DNA from: an uncultured Acetatifactor sp.
GTDB taxonomy: Bacteria; Bacillota; Clostridia; Lachnospirales; Lachnospiraceae
Reading direction: 5' to 3'
DNA length: 64,000 nt
Assembly: GCA_934436435.1 (NCBI GenBank)
Contig: CAKSAN010000016.1
Location: 12,692-76,691, forward strand
Shown: positions 6,338 to 15,676 of the stretch, in pieces
How the letters are laid out: every line of letters begins with the position of its first letter
How positions within the stretch are numbered: position 1 is the first letter of the stretch
Notes under the pieces: model-generated
Told to the model about the DNA's origin: nothing
The model's database searches: none
Seen by the model: the letters and a program-made list of their open reading frames with translations, nothing else
Position numbers and translations under genes: made by a program

Positions 6338-8652
6338 TGGAGAATCAGCTACAGAAGGAGCGGGAACACAAGCTTCAGATCACGACGCAGGAGCAGCAGA
6401 CGATAGAGACGACGGCGTTTGATGAGCGTTTTTTGCAGCTGACGCAGGAAAGCTATGCGAACCAGACGGCAGAGCCGGATTCCCTGGCATTATACAGGGA
6501 AAAGACTGCGGAAATGAAGGATACCGCCGAGCTTGGAGGGACATCCGGCAAGGGAAAAAAGAGCATTAATGCCGAGAAGAAGGAGAAGATCCGCAGAAGC
6601 AAGGCATTGACAGGCAAAGCGACTGCCTATACAGAAGAAATTCACACACAACTGGCGCAGGTTCAGCAGGAGACGACAAAAAATGATCCCGAGCTTCAGC
6701 TTCGGTTTCTGGAACAGTACCGTTTTACACCGCAAATGTTTGTGAGCAGCAATATCCGTGCAAATTTTAAGGAATATGTGAGTCTGGTCAACAGCTATTA
6801 CAAGATTCAGCGCTTGTATGAGGAAAGCGAGGATGCGGCGGGCATGCAGCGGTTGGAGGCACTTGCACCGATTGTGGAGGCCTTTACACACAGACTTTCG
6901 GTGTACTGTGAACAGAACAGAGTTTTCCTGAGCGGGGAAATCCTGGCCGATAAACAAAAGGCATCACAGCTGACGCAGCAGGAGATAGATAACTGGTACG
7001 GACTGGTCAGTGAGTATGAGCCGGAGACGGCAGAGCTTCCGGCGGCACCCGAGGAACAGCTGACGGCGGAGGAAATGAAGCAGGTGTGCACCCAGATCCA
7101 TCTGCTGCGGGAAGACGCCGAGGCAGACCCGAACAGTGATCCCGCATGGCTGGAGGATCTGCGGCTGAGAGAGCAACGCTATCAGGCCTATTATCTCCTG
7201 GCGGCCAAAAAGGCCGAACTGGCAGACGGCGGGGACACGGCGGAGCTGAAGCAGACGATCCGGGAACTACAGGAGGATGTCAGGAGGCTGGAACTGCGGA
7301 AACTGCGCATGGAACTGGGAATGCCGCAGGCCGGGCAGCAGACAGAGACTATCCGCCGGACAAGAGAAGAAGCTATCTCCACGGATTCGGATAAGCTAAG
7401 TTACCAGTCAAGAGACCGTCTGGCGGCATTGAACCGCAGTCTGCAGGAGGCGGGCGGATCGCCGGATACGGTGGCGTTGATCGGGCAGTATGTACAGGGA
7501 ACCAGGTACCGGGTCGGCTATACCCGGGAAAGAGAGAATCTGCAGGCGGCGCGGAAAGCGGTTGAGAAGGCTTTGCAACAGGAGAATAATGAACAGATCC
7601 GCGAGGCACTTTTGGGGGTCAAGTCCTATTTTGACAAAATGACAAACGGCACACTGGTGGTTCCGGAGGGAGCGGAGATCCTTGACTGTCGGAATAAGCG
7701 GCCGGAAGAGACCGGTACGGGCACAAGAGGGGCTACGCGCAACGCCCTGATCCGCAAGCTGACGTATTGGAGTGACCAGAAGGATACACCGTTGTTTGCC
7801 CATGAGCCTACGGTCAATGACCTGAAGCAGCGTCTGGTTTCCAACTGTTACATGATGGCATCCACTGCCGGACTGGTGGAGTTTTCACCGGAGATCCTGA
7901 AAAGCTGTATCGTGGATGAGGGGGACAGTGTGGTGGTCCGGCTCTATGAGAGAAGGGTGGTCAACAAGGCAAAGGAACAGCCGGAGGAGGAACCTTCTGT
8001 GGAGGAACTGACGGAGGGAGAGTTACAGGAAGACCAGCTGGAGGATGATCTGCTGGACGGCTTTGATCTGTTGGATGACATCGAAGAGACGGAACTTGCA
8101 CCGGTCTATGTGCGTGTCAGCAAGGAAATTCCCCGGATTGCCGGGGTGGATGCATTGTCTTCCGGTGCGCTCTGGATGCAGATGATAGAGAAGGCGTGTG
8201 CATTTGTGGGAAGAGATAAGGTCAAGGGCTACCAGTCGCTCTGGTACGGCGAGGGCGGAGCGTTTCTGGAGCGGCTCCTTGGGATCTCCCCGGAGCCTGT
8301 GGACACGGAGGACGAAGACACTTTGTTCGAAGAGATCCGCACCGGCAAGGAGCGTGGTTATGTCTATAATGCCGGAACGAAGGGCACTGCGGGCAAGGAG
8401 GACGGCTTGAACGGCGGGCACGCCTATACGGTCATGGGAGCGAAAGAGATTGACGGGAAGAAGTGCATTCTCTTAAGAAACCCCTACAGTACCTTCTCTC
8501 TCCAGTATCAGGAGAACGGCGAGAAGACCAGAACCGGCGATCTGATCAATGTCTCCTCGGACGAGACCTACGGACAGTTCTATATCGAGGTATCGGATTT
8601 CGTCAGAAAGTTCGGACAGGTGACCCGTACCAATATCGCCGCAGGGACGTAG
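6319..8652 (+). CDS. Large calpain-like (family C2) cysteine protease
   Basis: The 777-residue protein has no signal peptide. Residues about 1-480 are Gln/Glu-rich helical sequence with coiled-coil stretches. The C-terminal 280 residues match the calpain catalytic core: Q504 six residues before C510 (QRLVSNCYMMAS, compare QGxLGDCWLLA), an acidic insert (EEEPSVEELTEGELQEDQLE), then H701 in GGHAYTVMGA, N721 in LLRNPYS, and a final YGQFYIEVSDFVRKF block like the GEFW-SFEDF strand of calpains. All three catalytic residues and the oxyanion Gln are present in correct order, so it is probably active. AAGGGGGA precedes ATG 6319. It is translationally linked to the GNAT gene. Bacterial calpain-like enzymes are uncommon and their substrates are mostly unknown. 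Ca2+ dependence cannot be judged. Confidence 0.8.
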   Translation: MDGKGMMENQLQKEREHKLQITTQEQQTIETTAFDERFLQLTQESYANQTAEPDSLALYREKTAEMKDTAELGGTSGKGKKSINAEKKEKIRRSKALTGKATAYTEEIHTQLAQVQQETTKNDPELQLRFLEQYRFTPQMFVSSNIRANFKEYVSLVNSYYKIQRLYEESEDAAGMQRLEALAPIVEAFTHRLSVYCEQNRVFLSGEILADKQKASQLTQQEIDNWYGLVSEYEPETAELPAAPEEQLTAEEMKQVCTQIHLLREDAEADPNSDPAWLEDLRLREQRYQAYYLLAAKKAELADGGDTAELKQTIRELQEDVRRLELRKLRMELGMPQAGQQTETIRRTREEAISTDSDKLSYQSRDRLAALNRSLQEAGGSPDTVALIGQYVQGTRYRVGYTRERENLQAARKAVEKALQQENNEQIREALLGVKSYFDKMTNGTLVVPEGAEILDCRNKRPEETGTGTRGATRNALIRKLTYWSDQKDTPLFAHEPTVNDLKQRLVSNCYMMASTAGLVEFSPEILKSCIVDEGDSVVVRLYERRVVNKAKEQPEEEPSVEELTEGELQEDQLEDDLLDGFDLLDDIEETELAPVYVRVSKEIPRIAGVDALSSGALWMQMIEKACAFVGRDKVKGYQSLWYGEGGAFLERLLGISPEPVDTEDEDTLFEEIRTGKERGYVYNAGTKGTAGKEDGLNGGHAYTVMGAKEIDGKKCILLRNPYSTFSLQYQENGEKTRTGDLINVSSDETYGQFYIEVSDFVRKFGQVTRTNIAAGT

Positions 8653-8655
8653 CGG

Positions 8656-9966
8656 TCAGCCCGGGGACAGATTATGGAGTACCTGATCTTTGGTGAGCAC
8701 GAAATCACCCAGGATCTCGTCGCTCCATTTTTGCAGGTCTTCCAGGCGAAGAAGGATCCCACCGTAGTTACGGATTCCATGGGAGGAGGCCAGCTCTTCT
8801 GTATAATCCTCCAACAGGTAGATGTTGTCAAAGCGTACCGGTCCGGAGGTATACTGGCAGACCAGAGGGATCACGCCGGTAACATCCCGGTCGATGGAGA
8901 CTCCGCTCTCCGTGACGTGAAACGTGATCCAGGCCATGGCCTCCAGCATGCTGAGAGCGTTTTTCTGGGTGGACACATAATTGCCCAGAGAGTAATAACA
9001 CAGAGCTTCGTTGCCGTTTTCTGCGGTGATCCATTCGATGGGCTCCACCACATGGGGATGCGTTCCGATAATGACATCGGCGCCGGCCTCCGTCATGGCC
9101 AGTGCCCATTTTTTCTGATAACCTGAAACCTCAGAGGAATACTCCGTTCCCCAATGGGGACAGACGATGACAACATCGGCCAGTTCCTTTGCACGGGCAA
9201 TATCTTCCGGAACCTGTGGATTCAGGGTGGTGAAATCCATCTGCCCGGTCTGTTCATTTACGGCACACAGAAGATTCAGATGTCCCAGAAGATTTAAAGG
9301 CAGTGTCTCTGTATTGGCACCGTATGTATAGTTCAGGATCGCAAAGGTCACATCCTCTACTGTAAGCAAAGGAATATCGTCTGCCTGAGAAATATCTTCG
9401 TGGATACCGGTCACAAGAATATCAGGATGCTGCTCTTCCCAGAATTGTGCACAATACAATAAGCCGTCCAGTTTTTGGTCCGCGGTATGATTGGAGGCAT
9501 GCAATACGACATTGAAGCCTGCATCTGCGATTGCATCCCCGACCTCAGTAGGAGAATTAAAATAGGGAAAACCGGAAAAACCACGGGAATTTCCTCCAAG
9601 AATAGTTTCCTGATTGATGATCTTCACATCTGCGGTATCCAGAAAAGGGCGGATCCCATCGAACAGCATGGAATAATCATAGGTATCATCCTCCTGTCTG
9701 CCACTGGCCACGATCCCCATGTGCATCAGATTATCCCCTACAGCCATAAGAGTAATATCGTGCTCCAAAAAAGGCGTGGGGGTAGGAAGCGGTGTGGGAG
9801 TGGGAAGCAGCGTGGGAGAAGGAACCGGTGTGGGAGTAGCAGCAACAGCAATGGGACGACCGCCGGTAGCGGACGGCCCTGAAAAATAATAGCCAATAAT
9901 GCCGGCGAATAATATAAGCGGAACAAGGATCAGGAGAAGGTATCGCCGGGAATTTGCTTTTTTCAT
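8656..9966 (-). CDS. CapA-family membrane-anchored phosphoesterase-like protein
   Basis: The 436-residue product begins with a basic stretch and one membrane helix (YLLLILVPLILFAGIIGYYF), then a Thr/Pro-rich spacer (TPTPVPSPTLLPTPTPLP), then a CapA/PgsA-type metallophosphatase-like domain. Diagnostic motifs are TLMAVGDNLMH, NQETILGG, GFNVVLHASNH, VIVCPHWGTEY and GADVIIGTHPHVVEP. CapA proteins are linked to poly-gamma-glutamate capsule production, but the catalytic partners CapB and CapC are absent here, as is common in gut Firmicutes, so the substrate is unknown. AAAGGCAGG precedes the ATG on the minus strand. It converges with the protease gene with only 3 bases between. Its 3' end is duplicated at 13627-13687. 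Confidence 0.85.
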   Translation of the reverse strand: MKKANSRRYLLLILVPLILFAGIIGYYFSGPSATGGRPIAVAATPTPVPSPTLLPTPTPLPTPTPFLEHDITLMAVGDNLMHMGIVASGRQEDDTYDYSMLFDGIRPFLDTADVKIINQETILGGNSRGFSGFPYFNSPTEVGDAIADAGFNVVLHASNHTADQKLDGLLYCAQFWEEQHPDILVTGIHEDISQADDIPLLTVEDVTFAILNYTYGANTETLPLNLLGHLNLLCAVNEQTGQMDFTTLNPQVPEDIARAKELADVVIVCPHWGTEYSSEVSGYQKKWALAMTEAGADVIIGTHPHVVEPIEWITAENGNEALCYYSLGNYVSTQKNALSMLEAMAWITFHVTESGVSIDRDVTGVIPLVCQYTSGPVRFDNIYLLEDYTEELASSHGIRNYGGILLRLEDLQKWSDEILGDFVLTKDQVLHNLSPG

Positions 9967-10454
9967 AAGTAAATCCTGCCTTTCTGCAACCTGTAAAGTG
10001 GCGGCGCAATCTTAGGTGTAAAAATACTATAGATATTGTACCAAGTTGCTGGCGCAACAGCCAGCCCAGATACATAAAAAACTTTGTTTTTCACAAAAAA
10101 ATACATAAACCGCCAACTGCTATGTTTAGTTTATCATTGTTTTGTTATCTCAACAACTACATATCTCTAGCGGAAAACCTCAGGGTCATCTTTCAGCTTC
10201 GGAATGGACAACGTTTTAAGCAGCGTTACCAGGGAATGACCATGGCAGAACTGTAAACAAAAAACACGCATAAACTCCCGCATTGCGTCGGGATATATGA
10301 GATCAAAGATATAATGTCGAAGTGTTGTGAATTCTGATAAAATATGCTATGATATTTTTCAATTATATCAACTAGTGGATGTTTCATCATGTCCGTACGG
10401 GGATGGGAAACAGCAGGAAAAAAGTTTATATCAGAAAATGAGGAGGGTGCTGAA
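9967..10454. other. Intergenic stretch with a possible gene remnant
   Basis: This 488-base divergent region has no intact gene. CTGGC/GCCAG forms a short hairpin near 10040. From about 10146 to 10258 an open stretch on the + strand (ending RFKQRYQGMTMAEL) reads like the C-terminus of a lost gene, but I cannot name it. The ribosome site AGGAGGG at 10441-10447 belongs to the chemoreceptor. Confidence 0.3.
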
Positions 10455-12116
10455 ATGAAGAAAAAAATGGGGTATTTGCAGTTGATTTTAATGATCGGCT
10501 GCATTCCGATGCTTGCAACGATGGTTGCCCTGACGGTATATGCATCGGGCAAAATGAAAGATGAGCTGGTCGACAGTACCTATCTGCGGCTGAAAGCATG
10601 TGCTATATCAGTGGAACAGTATTTCACATGGGATATCCGTGAGGATATTCTGGAAAAGGATGATATCAGTTATCAGTTTATAGATTCTTTGCAGGATGAA
10701 CATATTGAACAGACGCTTTTCATGGAGGATGAGAGATTTATTACTTCCATTGTGGACCAGGATGGGAACAGGGCAGAAGGAACCAAGGCTGATCCACAGA
10801 TATGGGAGACGGTCAGAGCCGGTAACGATTATGAGGCTGATGGAGTAGAGATTCAGGGAGAAGAATATTATGTCTATTATATGCCCGTATGTTCCGATGA
10901 CGGAGAGATTCTGGGAATGGCTTTTGCCGGAGAACGGGAGAGCATAGTTCAGGATGCAATATCCGACATGTTAAGAAGTCTGGTTCTGCGCTCAGTATGT
11001 CTGAATGTTCTTTTTATTGCTGTCATGGTTTATCTGTCATTCAAAATACGAAAACCATTACTGGCGACCGCAGAATATATTGACCAAATTGCCAATGGTA
11101 ATCTGTCAGGCAATCTTGAAGTGAAATCTGTGATCCGTGAAGTGACCACTCTGATCCGGGCATCTGTCAGCCTGAAGGATAAATTGAACAGTATTGTCAC
11201 TGAGGTGGATGAACATGCTGCACAATTGGATAGCAGCATGGAATTATTAAATACATTGGCATCTGCAAGCAGTAAGGGAACCAACCAGATCAGACAGGCC
11301 GTGGACGAACTGGCTGCAACCGCTGCATCACTGGCAGAGAATGTACAGACTGTTAATTCCAGAATGTTGGAGATGGGGGACAATGTTAATGCGATCCATT
11401 CGGAGACAGTAACATTGAATGAGAATTCCAATAAAATGGATCGTGCCAATCGTAATGCTTCAGAATCCATGAATCTGGTGCTGGAAAGCTCGCATACCTC
11501 TTCGGACATTATTACTGAGATGATCGTACAGGTAAAGGCAACCAATGAGGCCATTGCATCCATTAGTAAAGCAGTGGAACTGATTTCTGATATTACCGCA
11601 CAGACGAATCTATTGTCATTGAATGCTTCCATTGAAGCAGCGAGGGCAGGACAGGCAGGCAAAGGCTTCGCTGTGGTCGCTACAGAGATCAAACAGCTCG
11701 CTGAACAGAGCAGCCAGAGTGCGGATACGATCAAGAAAATTGCTGATGATATTCTCGAAAAATCTAATAAATCTGTAGAGTTAACTGAACGGATGCGTGC
11801 ACTGGCAGAAAAAGAGCAGGCAGACATCGGAGGTGCCAAGAATGGTTTTGATACTCTGAGCCAGATTATTGAGGCTAATGTTACGACAGCGGGAATTATT
11901 GCGGAAAAAACGAAGAATCTGGAGGAATTGAAACAGACTATTATAAATAGTATAACAGAACTGAGTGCGATCAGTGAAGAGAATGCAGCCAGCAACGAGG
12001 AAGTAACGGCAAACGTCTCTGATATCGCAGAATCAGTTAACAAAATTTCGGACGATACAGGAACAATTAAAAAGGTATCCACTGATCTGGAAGCGTTGAT
12101 GCAGTATTTTAAGTAG
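10455..12116 (+). CDS. Methyl-accepting chemotaxis protein
   Basis: The 553-residue receptor has an N-terminal membrane helix (about 5-28), an extracellular Cache-like sensor (about 30-175, with [22 protein letters not shown] near its end), a second membrane helix (about 180-200), a HAMP segment ([22 protein letters not shown]) and a long cytoplasmic signalling coiled coil. The signalling tip is canonical: [20 protein letters not shown] followed by EIKQLAEQS. It would relay an unknown ligand signal to CheA/CheW, which are not in this window. ATG 10455 is chosen because AGGAGGG lies 7 bases upstream. The gene stands alone between intergenic regions, suggesting a monocistronic unit. Confidence 0.92.
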   Translation: MKKKMGYLQLILMIGCIPMLATMVALTVYASGKMKDELVDSTYLRLKACAISVEQYFTWDIREDILEKDDISYQFIDSLQDEHIEQTLFMEDERFITSIVDQDGNRAEGTKADPQIWETVRAGNDYEADGVEIQGEEYYVYYMPVCSDDGEILGMAFAGERESIVQDAISDMLRSLVLRSVCLNVLFIAVMVYLSFKIRKPLLATAEYIDQIANGNLSGNLEVKSVIREVTTLIRASVSLKDKLNSIVTEVDEHAAQLDSSMELLNTLASASSKGTNQIRQAVDELAATAASLAENVQTVNSRMLEMGDNVNAIHSETVTLNENSNKMDRANRNASESMNLVLESSHTSSDIITEMIVQVKATNEAIASISKAVELISDITAQTNLLSLNASIEAARAGQAGKGFAVVATEIKQLAEQSSQSADTIKKIADDILEKSNKSVELTERMRALAEKEQADIGGAKNGFDTLSQIIEANVTTAGIIAEKTKNLEELKQTIINSITELSAISEENAASNEEVTANVSDIAESVNKISDDTGTIKKVSTDLEALMQYFK

Positions 12117-12153
12117 TTTAAGACAGGCGTCTATGAGTAGTAAAATTCTCATA

Positions 12154-12192
12154 CCGGTCCGGGTGCCGTTGGACTGGGGGTAAGTGTTTTTT
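12154..12192 (+). terminator. Probable terminator
   Basis: CCGGTCC (12154-12160) pairs with GGACTGG (12171-12177) with one G-T pair, and six T follow at 12187-12192. It lies downstream of the chemoreceptor gene. Confidence 0.4.
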
Positions 12193-12367
12193 GATCCCGG
12201 ACTTCAGAAATAAGAGATATGGAAAATGTATTTTGTTATTATGTTTTCTTTTGCAGCAGAATCGTTTTTAAGATATTTAGGAAAATTTGTGGACTGGTGT
12301 TGTCGTATGTGTTATAATTCCGAACGTCATCAGAAAACTGAAGTTGCAGGAAGTAACAGGGATTATA

Positions 12368-13609
12368 ATGAAAAAAAGAATGTTCATGGCACTGGCGGTC
12401 ACTCTCACCGGAGTCAGTATGGTGGTGGCAGCAGGAAACGGAGAACTGAAAATACAGAGTGAAGCCTCGGTACAGAAAGTACATGCGGCAGAAATACATC
12501 AGATCGGTGTCGAGCCGATCCCGGCTACCGGACAGATTACCATAGAGGATCTGCTGGCGGTACAGGGTGGCGAGACGGAAGATCCCAGAGCACTGGAAGA
12601 GGTGTCGGATCCGGAGGACGTCCCGGTAGACGAAGCTTCCGTAGAGGATACGAGCGCAGATGAGTATGCATCGTTAGCAATCACCAATGTGACGAATTAC
12701 GTCAATGTCCGGACAGAACCGAACACGGACAGTGCCGTAGTGGGCAAAATCTATGACGGAGCGGTGGCACAGATCCTGGATGTGGCAGGAGAGGATCAGG
12801 ACTGGTTCCGGATCATCTCCGGTAATGTGGAGGGTTATATCAAGGCAGAGTTTTTCATCTATGGAGATGCAGCAGCTGAGGTTGTAGACAATTATGTGAC
12901 CAGATATGCTGTTGTTACCGCTGACCGTCTGAATGTGAGACAGGATCCTGCCACAGATGCAAAAAGAATTGGTTACATTGACAATGGAGAAAAGGTAAAA
13001 ATTCTGGAGAATGACGGAGACTGGCTGAAGGTACAGTACACCGACAGCAAGGAAGGCTATGTCTCTGCGGAATATGTGACGATCTCGGAAGAATTTATCT
13101 ATGCGAAGACAATAGAAGAGGAACAGGCGGAAATTGCCGCGCAGAAGGCATTGCAGGCAAGAGAACAGACTGCCGAGCAGGATGCTCCGGAGGTGATCAC
13201 GAGCATCACACTTCCCGCAACTACTTATACCTCCAATGCAGAACTCAGACAGGGAATGATTGAGTATGCCATGCAGTATCTGGGCAACCGGTATGTACAC
13301 GGAGGTTCCAGTCTGTCAGGGGGTACGGATTGTTCCGGATTCACCTGCTTTATCTATGCGGAGTTCGGCTATTCTATCAGTCGTACACCGGGAGGACAGT
13401 ATTCCGGTGCCGGACGCAGCATCAGCTCTGAAGAACTTCAGCCCGGAGATATTGTATGTTATAGTTCCAATGGAGGGAAGAGTTGTACTCATGTGGGACT
13501 GTATATCGGTGACGGACAGATCATTCATTCCGCTAATTCACGGAAAGGTGTCATCATCAGTGCAGTGGATTACAGCCCCATTATTGGTATGAGAAATGTT
13601 ATTGATTAG
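12368..13609 (+). CDS. Secreted SH3/NlpC-P60 peptidoglycan hydrolase
   Basis: The 413-residue product starts with a signal peptide (MKKRMFMALAVTLTGVSMVV) and is exported. Two bacterial SH3 domains follow (about 100-165 with NYVNVRTEPNTDSAVVGKI, and 180-235 with DRLNVRQDPATDAKRIGYI), which usually bind cell-wall peptides. The C-terminal NlpC/P60 domain (about 295-413) has catalytic Cys322 in GTDCSGF and His375 in THVGLYIG, with a further His in IIHSAN. Such enzymes cut gamma-D-Glu-diamino acid or related stem-peptide bonds during cell separation or wall turnover. ATG 12368 is chosen because it opens the signal peptide and follows a weak CAGGGA; upstream starts would bury it. It is a single gene ended by the 13631-13687 hairpin. 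Confidence 0.92.
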   Translation: MKKRMFMALAVTLTGVSMVVAAGNGELKIQSEASVQKVHAAEIHQIGVEPIPATGQITIEDLLAVQGGETEDPRALEEVSDPEDVPVDEASVEDTSADEYASLAITNVTNYVNVRTEPNTDSAVVGKIYDGAVAQILDVAGEDQDWFRIISGNVEGYIKAEFFIYGDAAAEVVDNYVTRYAVVTADRLNVRQDPATDAKRIGYIDNGEKVKILENDGDWLKVQYTDSKEGYVSAEYVTISEEFIYAKTIEEEQAEIAAQKALQAREQTAEQDAPEVITSITLPATTYTSNAELRQGMIEYAMQYLGNRYVHGGSSLSGGTDCSGFTCFIYAEFGYSISRTPGGQYSGAGRSISSEELQPGDIVCYSSNGGKSCTHVGLYIGDGQIIHSANSRKGVIISAVDYSPIIGMRNVID

Positions 13610-13626
13610 CCACATTCGTATTTAAA

Positions 13627-13687
13627 TTATGGAGTACCCGGTCTTTGGTGAGCACGAAATCTCCCAGAGTCCGGGTGCTCCATTTTT
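13627..13687 (+). terminator. Terminator made from a duplicated capA tail
   Basis: GGAGTACCCGG (13631-13641) pairs with CCGGGTGCTCC (13671-13681), followed by five T. The segment also closely matches 8671-8732, the 3' end of capA: read on the - strand it encodes TLGDFVLTKDRVLHNL. So it is a fragment of a capA-like gene whose fold now appears to act as a terminator for the NlpC/P60 gene. Confidence 0.7.
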
Positions 13688-13720
13688 GTACAGTGAAAAA
13701 AACAAATTACTGTTTTCCTA

Positions 13721-13749
13721 TTGACATAGTATGAAATAGGAGATATAAT
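13721..13749 (+). promoter_or_regulatory. Consensus sigma-A promoter of the amino acid importer
   Basis: TTGACA (13721-13726), 17 bases, TATAAT (13744-13749): both hexamers match consensus exactly. The transcript would begin near 13756, 50 bases before the binding-protein gene. Confidence 0.9.
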
Positions 13750-13806
13750 CCTACCAATAAGTTAATTCGATACTTAAATGAAACATCGAAGAGGAGGAAA
13801 AGAATT

Positions 13807-14697
13807 ATGAAGAAGTTTGAGTGGAAGAATGTTTTAACACTGGTATTAACAGGAGCACTGGCACTGGGACTGACCGCCTGCGGCAGCAGTGACAACGGCG
13901 CAGCAGCTGCCGGAGGCAGTGATGCAGGCAGCAAGGCGGTATACCGTACTTTGGATGAGATCAAGGAGAGCGGTACCATCAACATCGGTGTATTCTCCGA
14001 TAAGAACCCGTTCGGCTATGTGGATGAGAACGGTGAGTATCAGGGTTATGATGTATATTATGCAAGAAGACTCGGTGAAGATCTGGGGGTAGATGTGAAC
14101 TTCGTATCTACCGAGGCTGCCAACCGTATTGAGTATCTGCAGACCGGCAAGGTGGATGTGATCCTGGCCAACTTCACCGTAACTCCCGAGAGAGCAGAGG
14201 AAGTGGATTTCGCTTCTCCTTATATGAACGTGGCACTTGGCGTGGTATCCAAGGATGACAATGTGATCACCACATTGGATAACTGGAATGCAGATGATTC
14301 CATCATCGTAATTTCCGGTACTACCGCAGAGACTTACCTGATCGCAAATTATCCGGATATTCCCTTGCAGAAGTTTGATTCCTATGCAACCGCAAAAGAA
14401 GCTTTTGAAAACGGTACTTCCGTGGCATGGGCAAACGACAATACCGAGGTTATTGCATTCGCCTTACAGAATGAAGGATACACCGTAGGTATTCCTTCTC
14501 TGGGCAGCGCAGACACCATTGCTCCCGCAGTATCCAAGGGCAACACCACACTGCTTGATTTCATCAATGACGAGATCGCAAGCCTTGGCGAAGAGAACTT
14601 CTTCCATGCAGATTACGAGGCTACTCTGGCAGACACTTATGGCTTGGATTACGAGGAAAGTCTGGTGGTAGAGGGCGGTAAGGTAAACGCACAATAA
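13807..14697 (+). CDS. Amino acid ABC transporter substrate-binding lipoprotein
   Basis: The 296-residue product has a lipoprotein signal peptide with lipobox LTAC (modified Cys25), a short Gly/Ala-rich linker, and a family-3 solute-binding fold starting at about residue 45 (IKESGTINIGVFSDKNPFGYVDENGEYQGYDV). The motif GKVDVILANFTVTPERAEEVDF is typical of polar amino acid or cystine binders. It delivers substrate to the permeases encoded at 15017-16331. AGAGGAGG precedes the ATG. A terminator and a structured element lie between this gene and the permeases, which would let the binding protein be made in excess. The exact ligand cannot be read from sequence. Confidence 0.92.
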   Translation: MKKFEWKNVLTLVLTGALALGLTACGSSDNGAAAAGGSDAGSKAVYRTLDEIKESGTINIGVFSDKNPFGYVDENGEYQGYDVYYARRLGEDLGVDVNFVSTEAANRIEYLQTGKVDVILANFTVTPERAEEVDFASPYMNVALGVVSKDDNVITTLDNWNADDSIIVISGTTAETYLIANYPDIPLQKFDSYATAKEAFENGTSVAWANDNTEVIAFALQNEGYTVGIPSLGSADTIAPAVSKGNTTLLDFINDEIASLGEENFFHADYEATLADTYGLDYEESLVVEGGKVNAQ

Positions 14698-14727
14698 GTA
14701 CGGATCGGAATAAAATGATAGAGAGGG

Positions 14728-14764
14728 GACTGCGGGGCACGTATGTTGCCGCCGCAGTCTTTTC
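14728..14764 (+). terminator. Terminator or attenuator after the binding-protein gene
   Basis: GACTGCGG (14728-14735) pairs with CCGCAGTC (14752-14759), followed by TTTT. Partial readthrough here would explain lower permease expression. Confidence 0.75.
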
Positions 14765-14825
14765 TTGCATCGGGGGACTTCTTTTGCTATAATCTAAAAA
14801 GTTGTGTAACTATTCCAAACTTATA

Positions 14826-14979
14826 GAATAAGAAAAGCTGATACGTCATGCTTGCATGTAAGTAGCAGTTTTCTTATTCGTAAGGTGACTCGAATAGAGT
14901 CACCATCCCATATATGAGCAAAATCAGCTGCGTAGCAGCGAGAAAGCACGTGTAGCGTGCGTTTTTGCGAATATGTGGG
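14826..14979. repeat. Palindromic multi-hairpin intergenic element
   Basis: Three structures lie in a row. 14826-14840 pairs with 14866-14879 (GAATAAGAAAA type stem). GGTGACTC (14884-14891) pairs with GAGTCACC (14897-14904). An outer stem from CCCATATATGAG (14907) to CGAATATGTGGG (ending 14979) encloses GCTGC-GTA-GCAGC and GCACG-TGTAG-CGTGC hairpins. The last part resembles other elements in this window (41863-41929, 49388-49496, 63602-63658). No protein is encoded. It may be a REP- or MITE-like repeat, or an mRNA-processing element between binding-protein and permease genes. Confidence 0.6.
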
Positions 14980-15016
14980 AAGTGTGGAACAAATTTATTC
15001 CTGAAAGGAAAAATAC

Positions 15017-15676
15017 ATGAACTGGGAATTTATAGGAAAATATCTGCCTATGTATGAAAAGGCAGCCTGGCTTACCGTGAAGATCGGTGTCATCGGAATC
15101 CTGTTTGCGATTCTGGTGGGTCTCGTCTGTGCGGCAATACAATATTATAAGGTGCCGGTACTTCGGTGGATCGTGGCGGTCTACGTGGAACTGAGCCGTA
15201 ACACACCGCTTCTGGTGCAGTTGTTTTTTATCTATTACGGCTTCCCCAAGATTGGCATCCGCATGTCCGCGGAGCTGTGCGGCGTGGTGGGACTGGCGTT
15301 CTTAGGCGGCAGCTATATGGCGGAGGCGCTCCGCAGCGGTCTGGAATCCGTGGAGCCGATCCAGAGTGAAAGTGCCATCAGTCTCGGAATGAATTCCAGA
15401 CAGGTACTGGGCTATGTGATTCTGCCCCAGGCCATGTCTACCAGCATCCCGGCCTTTGTGGCGAATATTATTTTCCTGTTGAAAGAGACCAGCGTATTCA
15501 GTGCCATCAGCCTGATGGATCTGATGTTCACGGCAAAGGATCTGATCGGTCTTTATTACAAGACCACAGAGAGCCTGTTCCTTCTGGTGGTATTTTATCT
15601 GCTGATCCTGCTGCCGGTATCTATTGTGGGATCTCTGGTGGAGAGGAGGATGCGCTATGCCGGATTTGGGGATTGA
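15017..15676 (+). CDS. Amino acid ABC transporter permease
   Basis: This 219-residue integral membrane protein belongs to the HisM/GlnP permease family. It has several hydrophobic segments (for example VKIGVIGILFAILVGLVCAAI near residues 20-40) and the coupling region PIQSESAISLGMNSRQVLGYVILPQA at about 115-140, which carries the EAA-loop pattern that contacts the ATPase. It forms the channel with the second permease. A ribosome site (GAAAGGA) precedes ATG 15017, and its 3' end overlaps the next gene by 20 bases. It belongs to the importer of 13807-17130. Confidence 0.9.
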   Translation: MNWEFIGKYLPMYEKAAWLTVKIGVIGILFAILVGLVCAAIQYYKVPVLRWIVAVYVELSRNTPLLVQLFFIYYGFPKIGIRMSAELCGVVGLAFLGGSYMAEALRSGLESVEPIQSESAISLGMNSRQVLGYVILPQAMSTSIPAFVANIIFLLKETSVFSAISLMDLMFTAKDLIGLYYKTTESLFLLVVFYLLILLPVSIVGSLVERRMRYAGFGD

